Source: Mermis nigrescens
Lineage: Eukaryota > Nematoda > Enoplea > Mermithida > Mermithidae
Direction: 5' to 3'
Assembly: GCA_036768485.1 (NCBI GenBank)
Contig: JAVLUZ010000154.1
Coordinates: forward strand, 4,355,552 to 4,419,551
Length of the DNA: 64,000 bases
Below are positions 42,010-56,485 of the stretch, in pieces. The translations under genes and the position numbers were made by a program. Under the pieces are notes generated by a model that searched no databases, was not told the origin of the DNA, and saw nothing but the letters and a program-made list of their open reading frames with translations. Positions within the stretch are counted from its first letter, which is position 1. Each line of letters begins with the position of its first letter.

Positions 42010-45000
42010 GGCTAAAATTTTCCTTTTTAAAAGCTGCTTAGACAGTTTGCTGTTATAAATCTAAAATTTTGAGGTCCCTTATTTCCGGTCTCAATGACGG
42101 CCGCAATCCCTCTCGTACAGTAGACAAGGACTCCTATCAAAATAGACCTCGCTTAACAAGCCAAGACTATTACCCAACCTCGTCTAGTAATCTGAACAAA
42201 ACGGTCTTTTACGTCTTGGTGTTTTTCTGCAATTTTTGAGAGAAAAGTGGGAAAATCGTCTTGTTTTTCTGCAAAACAAAGATGACAGCAACAAAAATGA
42301 AATATTAATATCTGATTCAAAAACTCCACTTGGGGTCGGCCTTAATGGATTCTGACCGTGATCATGGTATTGACTTTACTCTGTCTCAGGAAGAAATCCT
42401 AAATCAACCTATGAATTTACGGCTTGTAATATAATATGTAATAAAAATTATATGACAGAATTGATAATTTAATTTTTTTATTTTAAGTAATAAAAAATAA
42501 CAATATTTATTAATTAGAAATTTTTTAATTATAAAAATAATTAAAAATAAATAATTATGTTATTTTTATTTTATTCCCTTTTATTTGTTATAAAAAATAT
42601 TTCTAATATAATTTAAGAGACATGTGTGATATCCTTGTAGCGTACTCTCACATTTTGAACCTCGCGAATTCCGGCTAGATTTAATTTAACAATTAGTTAG
42701 CAATAAAAAATTCGCAATTTTTTTGATATATTTTATTTCTTTATTCTTGATGGTCATTGAAATCGTTCGATTCCGCTCAATTTGACTGCTTTTTTAAATT
42801 TTTCTTGCCGATTTAAAGCGTTTCTCTAAGTTTTAATATTGTCTTTTATAAAATAATATGTATTTGTTCTTTTTTTGTTCATTTTTATTTTATTTCTGGA
42901 GTTTATTTGTTGATAAATATCTATTCGAAAGCTTTAACAATCGACAATATCCGTCAGTGCTAAATAATATCCAACGTTATCCTTGTAAAAATTTTCATAC
43001 TTTCCTTTGATAATGGATTTATGCTTGCAGAAAATTAGAAAGCGCGTTTTTTGGACAAAACATTTGTTTAATGAAAAATAGTAGCGTTTGCTAAATTTCT
43101 AAAAATTGAATCGAAGTTCAGCTGAATCAAAAGCTATCAAAACAATATTTTATAAGCTTGGTTTTATTCCAAATTTTTAACTTTTAAGAACTGTCGTATA
43201 GATTTATAACTTGATCGTCAGACACGTTTGAATTTAACTATGCATACAATATAAAATTTTATGGTTTCTGCAGAACTTAAATAGGAAACTTACTACGCAA
43301 TATTAATAAAAATATAACAAAAGCTTCCCTTATTTTCAATTGAGTTTTGCCAGTATTTTAACTTGGAATACTTGCTTTATTCTAGGGCCTTTTTTGTTAA
43401 CATTAATTTTTGTTTAATATTCCCAAACTTACAATTTTTGTTTGAATGCCTTTTTCATTATTAGCATATATTGCATTATTCAAGTTGTTTAAATCATTTT
43501 TTATATTAATTTGTAATTTTCTGTTATCAAGTTCATCTACACGAATGCATTACTAGGCTTTGATAATGTGCTTAATTGTGCTAATTCAAAAATCCGCACT
43601 TCTGATTTAACAATGCTTTTTTATTATTGACTTGCGCTGTTCAATCATGCTAACTTATATTTTTATTATTATTTCAAAAGATTCGAGCTACTTGCTTTTT
43701 CGACTTAAATTATATTATTCTTATTCTAGTTTTAAATTTTGTTTCAATTGTATGAAAAGAAGAAAATTTCCGTCGGTTTATTATCCAAATTCCTCGTTCT
43801 GTAGATTGTGTTCTTACGAGCAAATACAGTAAATAAATGAATTACAAAGTGCGGGTTATTGAGGATGTAAAAGGAGGGGGACTAAAAAGCTACCTCATGT
43901 ATATGCCTAAAGTCGTTGAATCTGCTAGAATTCTGACTTTCTCAAAGTAACGCCTAAAATCGGAGTATATTCTGCGGCCTCTAAAAAAGTGTAAACTCCT
44001 TAGAAAAATTTTTTAATGCTTCACATAAGAGTGTATAAACATAATCTAAAACACTTACTTTTGTTAATTACTTGCAAGTTGCAACACTGACTTGCTTTGT
44101 ATCGTGATTGATAGAAAACTAACTTGTATTTAAAGGCGTCAATTGATTAGTGCACACAATGATTGCGGGCATGCAAGTATACCTGCAGGTTATCTATTTC
44201 ACGTAAGCTTATGCGTTTCCTACTGCTTTAAACCAACAATTTCTTTGATTGCCTTGAATGCATCGATGTTTGCTATTTCATTTAGATGTCTCGCAAAGTC
44301 TTCTCAGTTTGTTCATCTAATTTACCATAGCTACTGCATAGCTAACTCGCTGCTTTTTCAACCGTTTTTTTAGTTCAGTAACTTCTCAATCTGCAGACCA
44401 CAGAATACACTTTGATTTTTGCGTTGCTTAGAGAAAACTGATTTTCAGCAGATTTGCACACTTAAGGCATGCACGTAGGTAGCTTTTTCCTAGCACTCTC
44501 TTTTAAAATCCTTAATAATCCACAATCCCAAGTACATTCGTCTTTTTCTTCCATCGGAGCAATTTTATTTGCTAGTTTAAAGATAATTACCAATATTATT
44601 ACAAATGCTTTTAGCCTCTCTGTCTGCGAATTCTACTAATAGTCAACCCTAAAACTTTGCATGTGGATGTAGAACCTCACCCACGTATACTTTAATTTAT
44701 ATGTCATCCATAAGAAAGCATATTCATTGATTTATTGCGTAAGTGATCAAGTGCTAGTAAACATCGTCGGACCTTGGCGCAATGATGAAAATAGTTCGTC
44801 ACCATTATCACATTTTTCCTGTTTTTCAAAAGGAAAGAGAGGTAAGTAACTATTTGGCCCTGCTCATTGGTTAAATTTTCGGTCTGCTTGCTTACCTGCA
44901 TATTTCTAATGGAATAGTTGTCTAAATTTCGCTCCCTGCCTTACTGACCACCAAGCAGTGCTGCGTGTTTTTATTACCACCATCTGTTGGTGTACTATAA

Positions 45001-48000
45001 ACCGAAGATCAATTGCGATGGCGCAAAAAACATTCATCATTTTTTTATCGATACTATCAAGGTTTAACAGCTCGGGCCTTGCGGTCATTTGCAATTTGTG
45101 CAAAGTTTGTTTGGCAATGATTCCATGGAGTTTCATTGACTAAGTTTGCTTATCTCATTCAAAACATTATATAAAGTAAGTCGTACTTCTAAAATTTTCA
45201 ACACAACGTATTGTAAAAACATTTTGCTTCGGTATAAACGATTAGTGTCCTTCCTCTTTCGAGCTGACTAGAAGCGGACCGTTTTGGTAGGAGAGAAACT
45301 GCTTATGAAGTCCAAACTAAATTCGGCCCCATTAACAGACACTTAAATCTGGATGTTGTCAATGCTTGATTGAAATTGCCGATTGGTTTTAATCACTAGT
45401 CAATAGCGAAAGAACTACAGTCGTTTAACGAAACTATGTGCATGGATTACAATTTTCAAAACATTGTGAATCGATACTAAAGCGGTTTAGCTAAAGCAAT
45501 TAATGTACTCAATCGATTAGCTTTCGAAGTTTTTTTGCGTGAAGTTTGTATTGTAGACTAGTAAAAAATTACTTTTGTAGCTATTTTATGGAACGCTGAA
45601 AATTGATTTCCATGGACAAGGTTTCTGGAAAAATAGACTATAGATCACATCAAAGATTTAGAATGCTTTGATAAGCAACGTGCGGGTGCGTATTGCTGAA
45701 GTCTTTATACTAATCCCTCTTAAAAAGGTAAACGATTTGAAGAAACCTATTTTGTTTGTACTCTGTACAATCCTTGTACTATTTTACAGCAACAATTGTT
45801 ATTAATTTGTTACAAAAAAGTCCAGAGCCATGCGTCTATATACTTATTTTATTCATTTTGTGGTTATATGGAGCGATTTATACGGTTTTTGGCTTTTGGT
45901 GGAATGACTTATCTGGCGGTGGCAGATGTGGATGGTTCCGTCAAGGCCATTGCGTGCAAGCATGCTGCTGCGTAGAAGGTATTCGAATCTAGACATGACA
46001 TACACAGAGCCTAAATGCTTGGGGAGATTCCGGAAATATTCAAGAAATTGAAAAATTTATTGGAGAAAAACGTCATTTTTTGATTAGTCTCATTATGCTC
46101 TATCGTTTCACATTCCGCTTATTCTTATGGGTGTGCGGAGGGATTCTAACAGGTACAATTCAGCGCACATGTGCATTTGTTGTTCTAAGGCTAGCTACGA
46201 GCACAGGATGAAATAGGAGTGTCCCACGACCCCACATGTGTATGGCAGGAGAATTCTAAGGGTCGGCCGGCACCGAAAAATTTGTATAAAGTGTTTTTTG
46301 AGCTAAAACGCTAATTGCACGTTAATAACACGTTTTTATGACATTTCGAATAATGCTCACCTCCTCTAAAACATGAAAATATATAAAAACTTTTTAGTAA
46401 GCTGAGCAACATATAGCTGGCAAAAAATTTGGCTCTCTTGAGCCAAAAGTTCGCTAAAAATGCTCGAAACGGCTTTTGAAAAAAATTTTAAATTTTTAAA
46501 AATTTTTAAAATACATTTTTAAAAACATTTTTCAAACAAACAAACAAACAGCTTGAAACAACACTTTCTTCATTGTCTTTTTAAAAAATTTTAAATTTTA
46601 TGAAATTCCTTTCTGAATTCTAGGAACAACTAATGATATGACTTATAATTTTATGAATAGCATGTGCCAAATTAGGTTTTGTGCCGACTTATCTACTACC
46701 AATTGCTCTAAAAAGTTCATCAATCCCCTTTAGAAGAGACTGAAGGCATCTTCGATTGATATTAAATTAAGATTAATAAATACCATTAATTATTGATATA
46801 ATTAAATTAATTATTTTCATCATACAGATCAAGTTCTCGTCTTTTCTACAGCTCAAGCAAGTCTGCCCTTAACTGTTGTATCTGATAAAGATTTATTCTT
46901 CTTGTTGTCCTCTCCACTTTTAGTTCCATTCGGCGATTGCCGGGCCGATTTCACATGCTGTTACACTTGAAAGACGACGCTTGGTAGAACGACAGATAAT
47001 TTTGTGAACAAGTGACTTATCAGTAAAGTTGCTTTTATGTGCACTGCAATTTTCTTGCCATTTTTGTTTTGATTTACCATTGTATAGAGCATTCATCCTT
47101 CACTGCTATCGTATATCCTAAGTACTAAATAATAAATTTTACAGCGATTATTCCGATCGCGATTTTGTTTGCTAAAAATATCGGATTACAAAATTACAGG
47201 CAGCAAGCAGACATTAGAATGCCGACATTAAAGTGCAGATACAATGGTGCGTCATAGAGGCAGACATGGACTTTCCATTCCGACGGAAAATTTTGTAACA
47301 TGTTGTTTCTAAAATTGATTTACAAAAATATGCCTAGCATACATTGAGAAAATCACTTTAAATTTTCGTAGTTTGGTCAAGAAGTGGCTAGTAACTATTT
47401 TTTTATAACTTTAATCCTTTAAAATGAATGATGTCTTTGGGCAACTCACGATGGTTTTATTTATCGACAGGTACCTGAGCAGTGCTAACCGACAATATGG
47501 GAAAAAATATGGTTCAGGGAAATCTACATATTTTCCTTTCTATCGGTCATAAATCGTTAAATTTTATCTTGTTAGATGCGCAAATTAATACTGGTGCAAA
47601 TATAAGCTTTTTGAAGCATCCGCGGTTTGATGTAGCAAGTTGAAAACCCACTTTGAAAATCCGATGCCGAATTTTTTTGTTTTCTGCATTTTTGATGCAA
47701 ATTCTTACATATATCGACTATACGACAGGTATATGATGGCGCGCGCACTCACGGGAGTTCAAAAAGTATTTTTTTATTGGAAGTCATCTTTCCTGGTTAA
47801 AGCTTTTTATTTTTAGGCTCAGATTTATGTGTGTGGTAGTCAGGGATCAAAAAAACCCAGATTTGAATTTTTAAATGTTGGGTTTTTGTGGTTCTCTGGG
47901 TTTTTGGGTTCTTCTTGGTTTTTTAAGTTTTATTGGGTTTTTTGTAAATGACAGCTAGAGCGGCATACACTTGCTGGGAATACATCCTACAGCTGCAAAA

Positions 48001-49090
48001 CACGAAACAAACAAAATAAGATACTTTTTCATTATTTTGTGTGTGTGGGGGGGGATAAATTTATCCCAACTTATTATATAGCATATTTAGCATATTTTCG
48101 CCAAACTTCCCATATTTTTGGGCTCCATATCAATTTTTTTCCTGTTTCGATGTGAAAACATTGTTTGCTCTTGTACGTACTATATTTATTCATAGATAAC
48201 AATATGGAAAATCTATTACATAAAATCATGGGAGTCGATTGAATTCCACCTAAGTTAGTAGCGCTAGGGTAAAGAGCCAATATCTGGGAATAATTTGACT
48301 ACGAATCTCATACTTGCGCAACTGGAGTAGACTGATCTCGTTTTCTAACACCTATAGCCCTAAAACTACGGTAGTCAAAGCGTCATAGGACATTATTTTG
48401 TAACTTTTCATGCACTTTCTAATGGAACTATACCTCTTTTACTTGTTTTCTTGACACAGGAAACGTAGAATAAGTTCACACAAATTTTGATCTTTTGCTT
48501 ACTTACTGGAGCAATAATTTCACGCTTGAATCGTACAACTTACAGTAAATGCGTACAATTCAAAAAATTTTGGAAATGAATACTGTGATCTTTGTCAAGC
48601 TAAATATGTGAAAATGGTATAATGGCGTTACACAAAACCTATACTTTCAAAGTTACCGTCCTTTTTCCGAAGATAAGTAAAAAAGTCAAAATGTCTACTT
48701 TCGTACATCCACTAATTCAACCAGTGCATAACTCAACCAGAAAGTAAAGAAAGAATTCAAGTAGTTCATTGCTTTACAAAACAGAAGAAACGCATGCATT
48801 TGTCACTACCTGATACCGAGATATTCATGCGTCGGTAGTTAACTTTGCCCGGTATTGATAAAAAGCGTATCCAATTTTGAATCAGAAAATATATGAATCT
48901 TTGCAAATAGTCTCAAGTGAAAGATACAGCGGGACTTTTTTCAATGGCATGCTGCTTTGTCCGTGAAGCTTTAATCGATGGAGTTTTTTCATTTATCAGC
49001 ATAAAAGTTTTGTAAAGTTACATGAGAAGCATTTATTATGGCTAACCTATAATGTCGCTGCTCTAATGTCGTGCGCACTAATGTCGGTTT
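42010..49090. other. Long gene-free stretch
   Basis: Seven kilobases of AT-rich DNA without a supported gene. Short ORFs (60-78 codons) have no recognisable motif. Weak family C/A-like remnants occur at 45990-46460, a (CAAA)n run at 46535-46556 and a G/T-rich tract at 47860-47945. Confidence 0.4.
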
Positions 49091-49094
49091 ACTC

Positions 49095-49400
49095 AAAATT
49101 AAAAACCTGAGCAGGTAATTCCACAGATGCACAGCATGGCCGATCTAGGGGTTGGTGTCAGTCGGTCTAGAGGTCACAAATTGAGCCTTTTGGGCCAAAA
49201 TGACATAAAAAACTGGTATAAGCACTAAAACAGCGGTTAAAACGACGTTATTACACAATTTCTTGTGAATTTAAAAGAATTTTTGAATCTAATTTTCAGT
49301 TTTTATCCATATTTGGCCCTCATTTTGCCTCATTTTCCCTGCAAAATTTTTATTTTTCCATTCTGAGGAGGTCTATATCCCCTAAATCCTCTATGTGCCT
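49095..49400 (+). repeat. Family B dispersed repeat
   Basis: Contains CACAGCATGGCCGATCTAGG, AAAAACTGGTATAAGCACT and TTACACAATTTCTTGTGAAT. Confidence 0.55.
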
Positions 49401-49917
49401 GTATGCTCACGGCGAAGTCAAATGATATTTGTCGTGTACGATTACAATCAGTCTTATGCTATTGGCAGTGATGTCGTTAAGCGTCCTATAATCTATGCCA
49501 TTCCAAACGGCCCATTTTTTACTGGAGCCTTATCACTGTAATACACGTTCAACGCTCAAATGATGTCCTAAATTATGCTCTCATGGTTGCATTAAACTCT
49601 TATAGATGTATAATCTGCTTTGCTTAACATGTGGCGCATCTAAAGGACTGCCACACCCGTAAAATATTCTGGTTACAGTAATAAAGCGTAAAGCAAAAAC
49701 AGGCCGTTTGGAATGAATCAGATGTAGTAACTATTATTGCGGTAAATTTCGCCGTCTACAGTCTTCGATATACTTTAGTCTGTTTAACACAATTTCGGTC
49801 ATAAATTTTAAAACGATATCCGGCAATAGGCTGATGGATTGCGATTAGAGCATCGATTCGCTATATGTTTATCGTAACCCACGGCTTACTGTCGATAAAA
49901 ATTCTTAGCATTTATAT

Positions 49918-50660
49918 AGAAACAAAATAAACTAGGATCTGTAACGTCCAAGGTCAGGGCACATTTGAAGCATAATTATCATATTACGCCTACTTAGCGG
50001 AGTAGCTGAAGCTATTTCGTTTTTTCTCTCGAACCCTTAACACTAAAAAAATCACAGATCAAGAAATATTGTGTTAAAAAGAAAAAATTTTACGTTTTTT
50101 GGTATTGTAACCCTCCATATTAAGAAACCAATTGGACTGCACAGGTGAAACCAAAATTGAGTTAGATAAGCTTTAGGATACGCTAACAGTAAAGGATTCA
50201 TATACTTTACACTTTTGTGCAACAATCATTGAGTGTAAAGAAATTTTTGAAGTAAGATTCGTAACTTACAAATCGGGGGCAACATTTAAAAGAATTGGCC
50301 CTCCCCAAATTGTTTGATACCCAATGCACTGGGCAGAAAAGTCCTTCTCAGTGTAAACTTTACACTTCTGCTAATACCGCAATATTGGGTATATGGAAAC
50401 AAAATAAACTAGAATCTATAACGCTAAGGTCAGGGCACATTCTAAGCATAATTAGCATGTTTTACCTACTTAGCGGTGTAGCTGGAGAAATTTCGTTTTT
50501 CGTCTCGGAACCCTTTACACGAAAACGATCACAGATCAAGAAATATCGCGTAATCTACAACTCAGGGACATTTAAAAAAAATTGGCCTTCCGCAAATTAT
50601 TTGATTTTTAGAGTTTACACTTTACACACTTATTGCTAACTCGGTATCGAGTGTAAACAA
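49918..50660. repeat. Tandem duplication of about 477 bp
   Basis: GAAACAAAATAAACTAG begins at 49918 and 50395. Both copies contain AAGGTCAGGGCACAT, CTACTTAGCGG and ACAGATCAAGAAATAT. The second copy is cut short near 50660. The 114-codon ORF across it is not supported. Confidence 0.75.
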
Positions 50661-50799
50661 AAAAAGACGGGCCTCGAATTTTATAATTATCCATCGATTA
50701 AAAAACCGCACCTCCCAGGTGTGTGCCTTTGTTGCTGTGAGGGGGACACAAATTTCGCACTCGCTGTGATAAGCATATGAGAAAACAGGATGGCCAAGA

Positions 50800-50835
50800 A
50801 TATCATAGGTAGCGCTATCGCGCTACCTATGATAT
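50800..50835. repeat. Perfect 16-bp inverted repeat with 4-base loop
   Basis: ATATCATAGGTAGCGC and its exact complement are separated by TATC. A perfect stem of this length in this AT-rich region is unlikely by chance. No gene or element end is attached to it. Confidence 0.8.
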
Positions 50836-51404
50836 AGGAAGCTACCGCTATGTATATGATATAAAATTTTGCAGGAGTCAGTCTATGTTTTCTCCCAACT
50901 TAACATTTATTCTACTATATCTTCTCTTGGTATTAATTTCTTGGCGTAAGTACTCATTTTATACTTGACAGACAGCAATCATATTATGCAGGCAAAAGAT
51001 AATACTGCAAAACCCAATCATTAAGTTTAACTTAATCTATCTAATAAAACAATCACACGAACAATTTGGTGTAAGTGGCTGCTATCGAGAGCTAGTTTTA
51101 TAATTGCATGCAAATTTAGCTTTCTACGATTAATTGCTTCACCGATGATTTATCGTGTGAGGATCATGATGAATCCGAATTATGGCGCGAGCGACGCAAA
51201 ACGTGACTGTGGCAAGCAGAGCGATGCGAATATTCAGGCTGCGAATTGTTCGTGTCCTCATCTGAAAATGTGATGCGACGCTGACTCGTTGGCGCCGCGA
51301 TTATATTATCCCTTATAGGCATCGATTCGTCATAGTTTTGATCGAAATTGAAAATTCTCGGCTCTGTCGGTCGCTTTTAGTATACATACTCAAATTCGAT
51401 TGTG

Positions 51405-51515
51405 TCTCAACATGGCCACCACAATTTCCAACACGGCCACCGTTCCAAACGCGCCCACCGTCCCAACATGCCCACCGTCCAAACAAAGCCACTGTCTCAA
51501 CAAGGCCACTATCAC
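51405..51515 (-). repeat. GC-rich minisatellite, array 1
   Basis: About six units of 15-18 bp of the type CAACATGGCCACC / CCAACACGGCCACCGT. Its complement forms the array at 51938-52100. Confidence 0.8.
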
Positions 51516-51700
51516 TGTAATCTAATCAGTTAAGTAGGTAGTAATAAATAATTAGTAGGAAGGTAGTTAGGCATGGATATACATGTGACAGCAATTAAAT
51601 TGATGACTAAACATAGTTTTTACATGCATAAATAATTTTGCATGCAACGAAGCATTGTTCTGCACTGTGGTCAGGCTGTACACATTGAACGCTTGGAAAA

Positions 51701-51926
51701 CATTCAGCACCGAAATTCTGGGAGAGGATGCAAGATTTTTCGAAGGTCAAAAAATGGTCTTGAAAATGGTGGTATGGCGAAGAATACTCCATTTTTCATT
51801 GTTTCTCATCGAGTATTATCCAGTGGTATCAGAAAATCGCTAAAAAGTCAAAAAAATTTCAAGAATCGAATTCTGGTGGTATTAGAAGTTCTGGGGTGCA
51901 TACTTAAGCCCCCACGCCCACGTGTG
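51701..51926 (+). repeat. Family A repeat between two opposed minisatellites
   Basis: Plus-strand copy from CATTCAGCACCG to CACGCCCACGTGTG. Its CCCACGCCCACGTGTGG end is similar in composition to the adjoining array, which may have nucleated there. Confidence 0.8.
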
Positions 51927-51937
51927 GTGGCGGCCTT

Positions 51938-52100
51938 TGTTGGTGGTCGTTGGGACGGTGGCCACGTTGGGACGGTGGCTGTGTTGGGAATTTTGCGGCC
52001 GTGTTGGGACGGTGGCCGTGTTAGAACGGTGGCCATGTTGGGACGATGGCCGTGTTGGGAATTTTCGTGGCCGTGGGCACGGTGGCCCTGTTGGAACTGG
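51938..52100 (+). repeat. GC-rich minisatellite, array 2
   Basis: About nine units of GTTGGGACGGTGGCCGT type with TTTTCGTGG interruptions, inverted relative to 51405-51515. Confidence 0.85.
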
Positions 52101-52140
52101 TGACACCGAGATAGGCAGAAAGAAAATTGGTATTACAGCA

Positions 52141-52617
52141 CAGGCACGGATTTAGAGGCGCAGGACGGCCCTCTTAGTCAAAAAATAGTTGAGCGCAATA
52201 TAAAGAATGCGTCTTTTTTTAATGATTTTAGCAATTTTTATCAAAATTTTTCAAATTTTTTTCGACTCCGCACCAGATAGTATTCATTGGCGACATTTAC
52301 TGACTTTCTTGACTCTATAGAGTTTATTGTCTTACGTCAAAAGAGTCGTTTATTTAAAAATGATTTTTTTGCTTCTAACTATTATATCTCGAAAGTATTC
52401 TTTTTTAGTGCTTTACTACTGATTTTCAGAGTAAAAGGCGCATTTTCCGCAGAAAATTGTTTCCAACTTTTTTGAACTGATTACAAAGATTCGGTCTATC
52501 AAAAGACGACAAAAATCGAAACTTCAAGCACAATGGACGAATTTTCGAACAATTTTTGACACTATTTAGAAAACTTGGGATAACGCCCCCTCATCCGAAA
52601 AATCAGATCCGTCGCTG
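52141..52617. mobile_element. hAT-like MITE, 477 bp
   Basis: The left end CAGGCACGGATTTAG and the inverted right end CAGCGACGGATCTG form an imperfect terminal repeat related to that of 21242-21871. Flanking octamers TTACAGCA and TTAAAGTA match at six of eight positions. No coding capacity. Confidence 0.55.
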
Positions 52618-52824
52618 TTAAAGTACATAAAATGATGCAGAACGACAATAATGCGTTGTCGAAAATTGTTACTGCTTTTTTCAATAGTTCGTCTCACGCA
52701 TATAATGTGTCATACGACAAAGTTTATTTTTAAACAGCAGCAACTGCTGGATTTGCCTTCTCGGATTTCAGAACCAAAAATGATTGATACGTTGACTAAA
52801 TATAATTTGATGAGTTAAAGGACC

Positions 52825-53056
52825 ACGGGATGGGCGTGGGGAAGGGGTGGGCTTTGGGATGCATGCACCGCCTAGAAGGCCGAATACTCCCCTTTACAAT
52901 TTTTTTGTTTTTTTTTCTCGAAGTTTTTGATGCTAATGGATAGTGCTGGACAAAAACGTTGAAAAATGTGTTATTTTGCCAATAATAATTTTAAGACAAT
53001 TTTTTACCTTTTGAAAATCTTGAAACCTCCCAGAATTCTGGTGCTGCCCGCCTATG
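52825..53056 (-). repeat. Family A repeat
   Basis: Minus-strand copy; it lacks part of the AATTGAATTCTGG segment. Confidence 0.75.
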
Positions 53057-54350
53057 TAAACGACACATTGGGAGTGTCATACATGCACATAGGCGCGAGG
53101 GGCACACATGGGCCTGGGATTCGGGTGTTTAACCCCCCCGCAAATTACTCCAGACGACAGAATATATTTTCAATAAATTTGGTGATTTCACTAAACCAGA
53201 CCCCACAGCTTTCTTGCTGCCGATGTATGTTGAGGGGGCACAACCCCGCTGAACGCTCGGCTAGGTAGGTATATACTATACGGCGATATTCAGCAGACGG
53301 AAGATTTTCTGCATCATTTTTCAAGACAAACACAGTGAAAATCGCTAAATTTATCCTAGCGCCGATTAAAAATTTTGTGCGCTGTTTATTAAAAAACGCA
53401 AAAAAATTGTGTCTGAATGATTTAAAAACTCTAAATTTCTAGCCAAATTGATCACTTTCTACATTTTTAGCCTTGAAAGCTTTGCTTAAAATGCGGTATT
53501 ACTTTAGAAAATATTTTATGGTACATTTTGACCATCTTCATTATTTGAATACAGAAAAAAGCGTGAACAATAAATTCATCAATTTGTATTTTGTGGGATT
53601 TAACTCCCGCCCCTGACATTGTGCACCAATATTACCCGTCTACAAGGAGCAATAAGTTTGAAGTTTAATGCATGATTTTATCACTGAGGCCGATTTTAAC
53701 AAACGTGCACTGTAATAATCAAGCACTGATGAGATAGATCAAAAACATAGTCCTTGACCAAATTCATCATTCGATTCGCAAAACTGATCAAAGGATTCTA
53801 TTTGCTCATTCGCATGCACGTCGGCTCGTGTTAGGTTGCAGCGTCTCATGGCTCTCTCTTTATAAAATTAAAAAAGATTGATTTAATTGATATTAATTTG
53901 TTCTTATTATTTAAGGCCAAGATATCTGCAGACAGCCCTAAACATTTTTGTTAAACTTGAAGTTTTTCAAATATCACATATGTCTGCACAACAATATTTT
54001 ATTCCTATTGCAGCGGAAACAACATGATAATACTTCACACAGCTAATGAGTAGGAATCGTGTCATCAAACGATTTCTCGTCACGCAGGGAGTCAAAGTCT
54101 TTTACAAAAATATTTAACCTAGCATCCGGAAATCACTTGAAAAAAAGAATTTCAAAAATTCTTATTCTTTGGATCTGACGGATTCTGGGTCCATATGGGA
54201 TACAAAAAATTGACAATTGGATAAGAGTCAACACAAGCATTTTGAAATTTTAACATCAGGCGCTACACACTGATAAAAAAGATCATAAAAGAAGAAAAAG
54301 TGAAAAATAAATTCTTATGCCTTCTATGAATAGTAAAGTGTTTTCGATCT
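53057..54350. other. Gene-free stretch
   Basis: No supported gene. ORFs of 62-100 codons at 52966-53333 overlap a repeat edge. Confidence 0.4.
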
Positions 54351-54368
54351 ATGGGTATAAACAGAATC

Positions 54369-54600
54369 GTATTTAGGAATTGGCGGAGGGGCGGCCCTCC
54401 CAGCCAAAAAATACCGAAATGTAAGACAATGCACGGAAAGATAGAAAAATCGCATGTCTTTGTTCCAAAATATTCAAATTTTCGGCCGCTGGATCTGAAC
54501 TATTTAACATAATTTTGGCAAAAGCGTTGAATTCAAGAAATAACACTTTTTTATAGCTTTTTGAATAAAAAATGTTTTTGAAAAGGTTCGAATTTTATTA
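54369..54600. repeat. Fragment related to the hAT-like MITEs
   Basis: Left end CAGAATCGTATTTAGG with GGCGGAGGGGCGGCCCTCCC, resembling 52141 onward. The right end is not identifiable. Confidence 0.35.
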
Positions 54601-54954
54601 TCTCATTGGATAGAGCATGTCGATAAACGCCGAAAGATGTGGCGTTTTTGCCAGCTACCCAAACGAATTTCCTGAGATAAAGACCAATTTATGTCATCCA
54701 CCCCCCCTCCCCATCGGCTGGATCCTAGATACGGGCCTAGGTATATACATATGTGAACTGCCCAATATTCTCGCACAAATTGTTTTGAAATTTGGAGAAG
54801 TTACTGATCTTCTTTGTGGCCAAAAACACTCAAAAATGGTCAAAAATGCTTGTATTCGCCAAAAAATAAGGGGACAAAAAAATCGACGTCGGGTGGGGGA
54901 TTGTGGACAACTTCCTTGCATGGGTGTCACAGATGGACTTAGGTCAAAGTTCTA

Positions 54955-55250
54955 AATTCACAGACATCCACAGTAAGGATTCCTGAGGAGGGGGATGAAA
55001 TAATAAAGTGCCTTTTGGGCCACAAAATGGGTAGGTATGTACGCGTCAAAACATCGTTTTTCAGCCTTTCTGACGATGCTCTATCTTCCTGGAGCATAAA
55101 AACATAAAATGTTTTGAATAAAATCAGAACGTCAGGACAAATTGAACAAAATATAGTCAAAACATGAGCATAAGGGCGCGAAACGTCGAAAATTTTAAGA
55201 GGTTTTGAGTAAATAGATAGCCAAACGCATAAAAAGCATCTATTCTACAG
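54955..55250 (+). repeat. Family C dispersed repeat
   Basis: Contains GTACGCGTCAAAACATCG, GGAGCATAAAAACATAAAAT and GGCGCGAAACGTCGAAAATT. Confidence 0.6.
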
Positions 55251-55311
55251 ATTCCAGGAAAATTTATGGGAACTTTTAAAAAAATCGCCAATTGTGGAGG
55301 CAAATTTAATT

Positions 55312-55532
55312 TCTCGCGGAGGGGAGGTTGAAATTTTTCGGGGGACTCCCACCCAGAATTCAGTTTTTTGAAATTTGTTTTCGTTTTTTTTTCGCAATTT
55401 TTTTGATGCATATGGATAGTGCTCAATGAGAAACGTTGAAAAATGGTATTTTTTCGCCATCCATTTTGTAAAGACCATTTTGACCTCCGAAAATCTTGTA
55501 CCCCCGCAGAATTTAGGTGCTGCCCAACTATG
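55312..55532 (-). repeat. Family A repeat
   Basis: Minus-strand copy, with the left terminal CACGCCCA end replaced by unrelated sequence and the right end GGTGCTGCCCAACTATG intact. Confidence 0.75.
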
Positions 55533-55814
55533 GTAATACCCCTTTATCACCCTCCCCATGTCCATGTATGCCCCAAGCCTCTCTCCGCACCCCCGCAAAA
55601 TTTTCTCATTTTCTAAGAATTGGTGATTTTTCAAGTTTTCAAAATTTTCATAAAATTCGTAGAAAAAACGCAGCGTTTTTTAGCAATCTATTAGCTCAAA
55701 GTGCTGTAGTTCTAGCGCTAGCGCCATATACTTATGTTTGACCTATATGTATATTGTTCCATTTCCTTGAGTTTTTTGATTTTTTCTGAAATCTTTTAGT
55801 GTTTTATGCTCAAT

Positions 55815-55940
55815 AAAGATAAAGCATAGTCCGACACGCGAAAAAACGATGTCTTTGACGCATATCCACCATTTCTTGGCTAAAAGAACGCACTCTAAAA
55901 TTTCACCTCCCCTCCAGAATTCCCATGCTATGCATGTCTG
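55815..55940 (-). repeat. Family C fragment
   Basis: Minus strand matches the start of 54955-55100 (GAATTC, GGGAGG, GCCAAGAAATGG, ATGCGTCAAAGACATCG). Confidence 0.45.
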
Positions 55941-55984
55941 CCACATAATCATGTTCCATATTGAAAAAGTTAATTAATTCAGTA

Positions 55985-56485
<501 letters not shown>

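Noticed and set aside
50295..50639. 114-codon ORF
   Set aside because: Lies over the 477-bp tandem duplication, is not kept in the other unit and has no recognisable motif.
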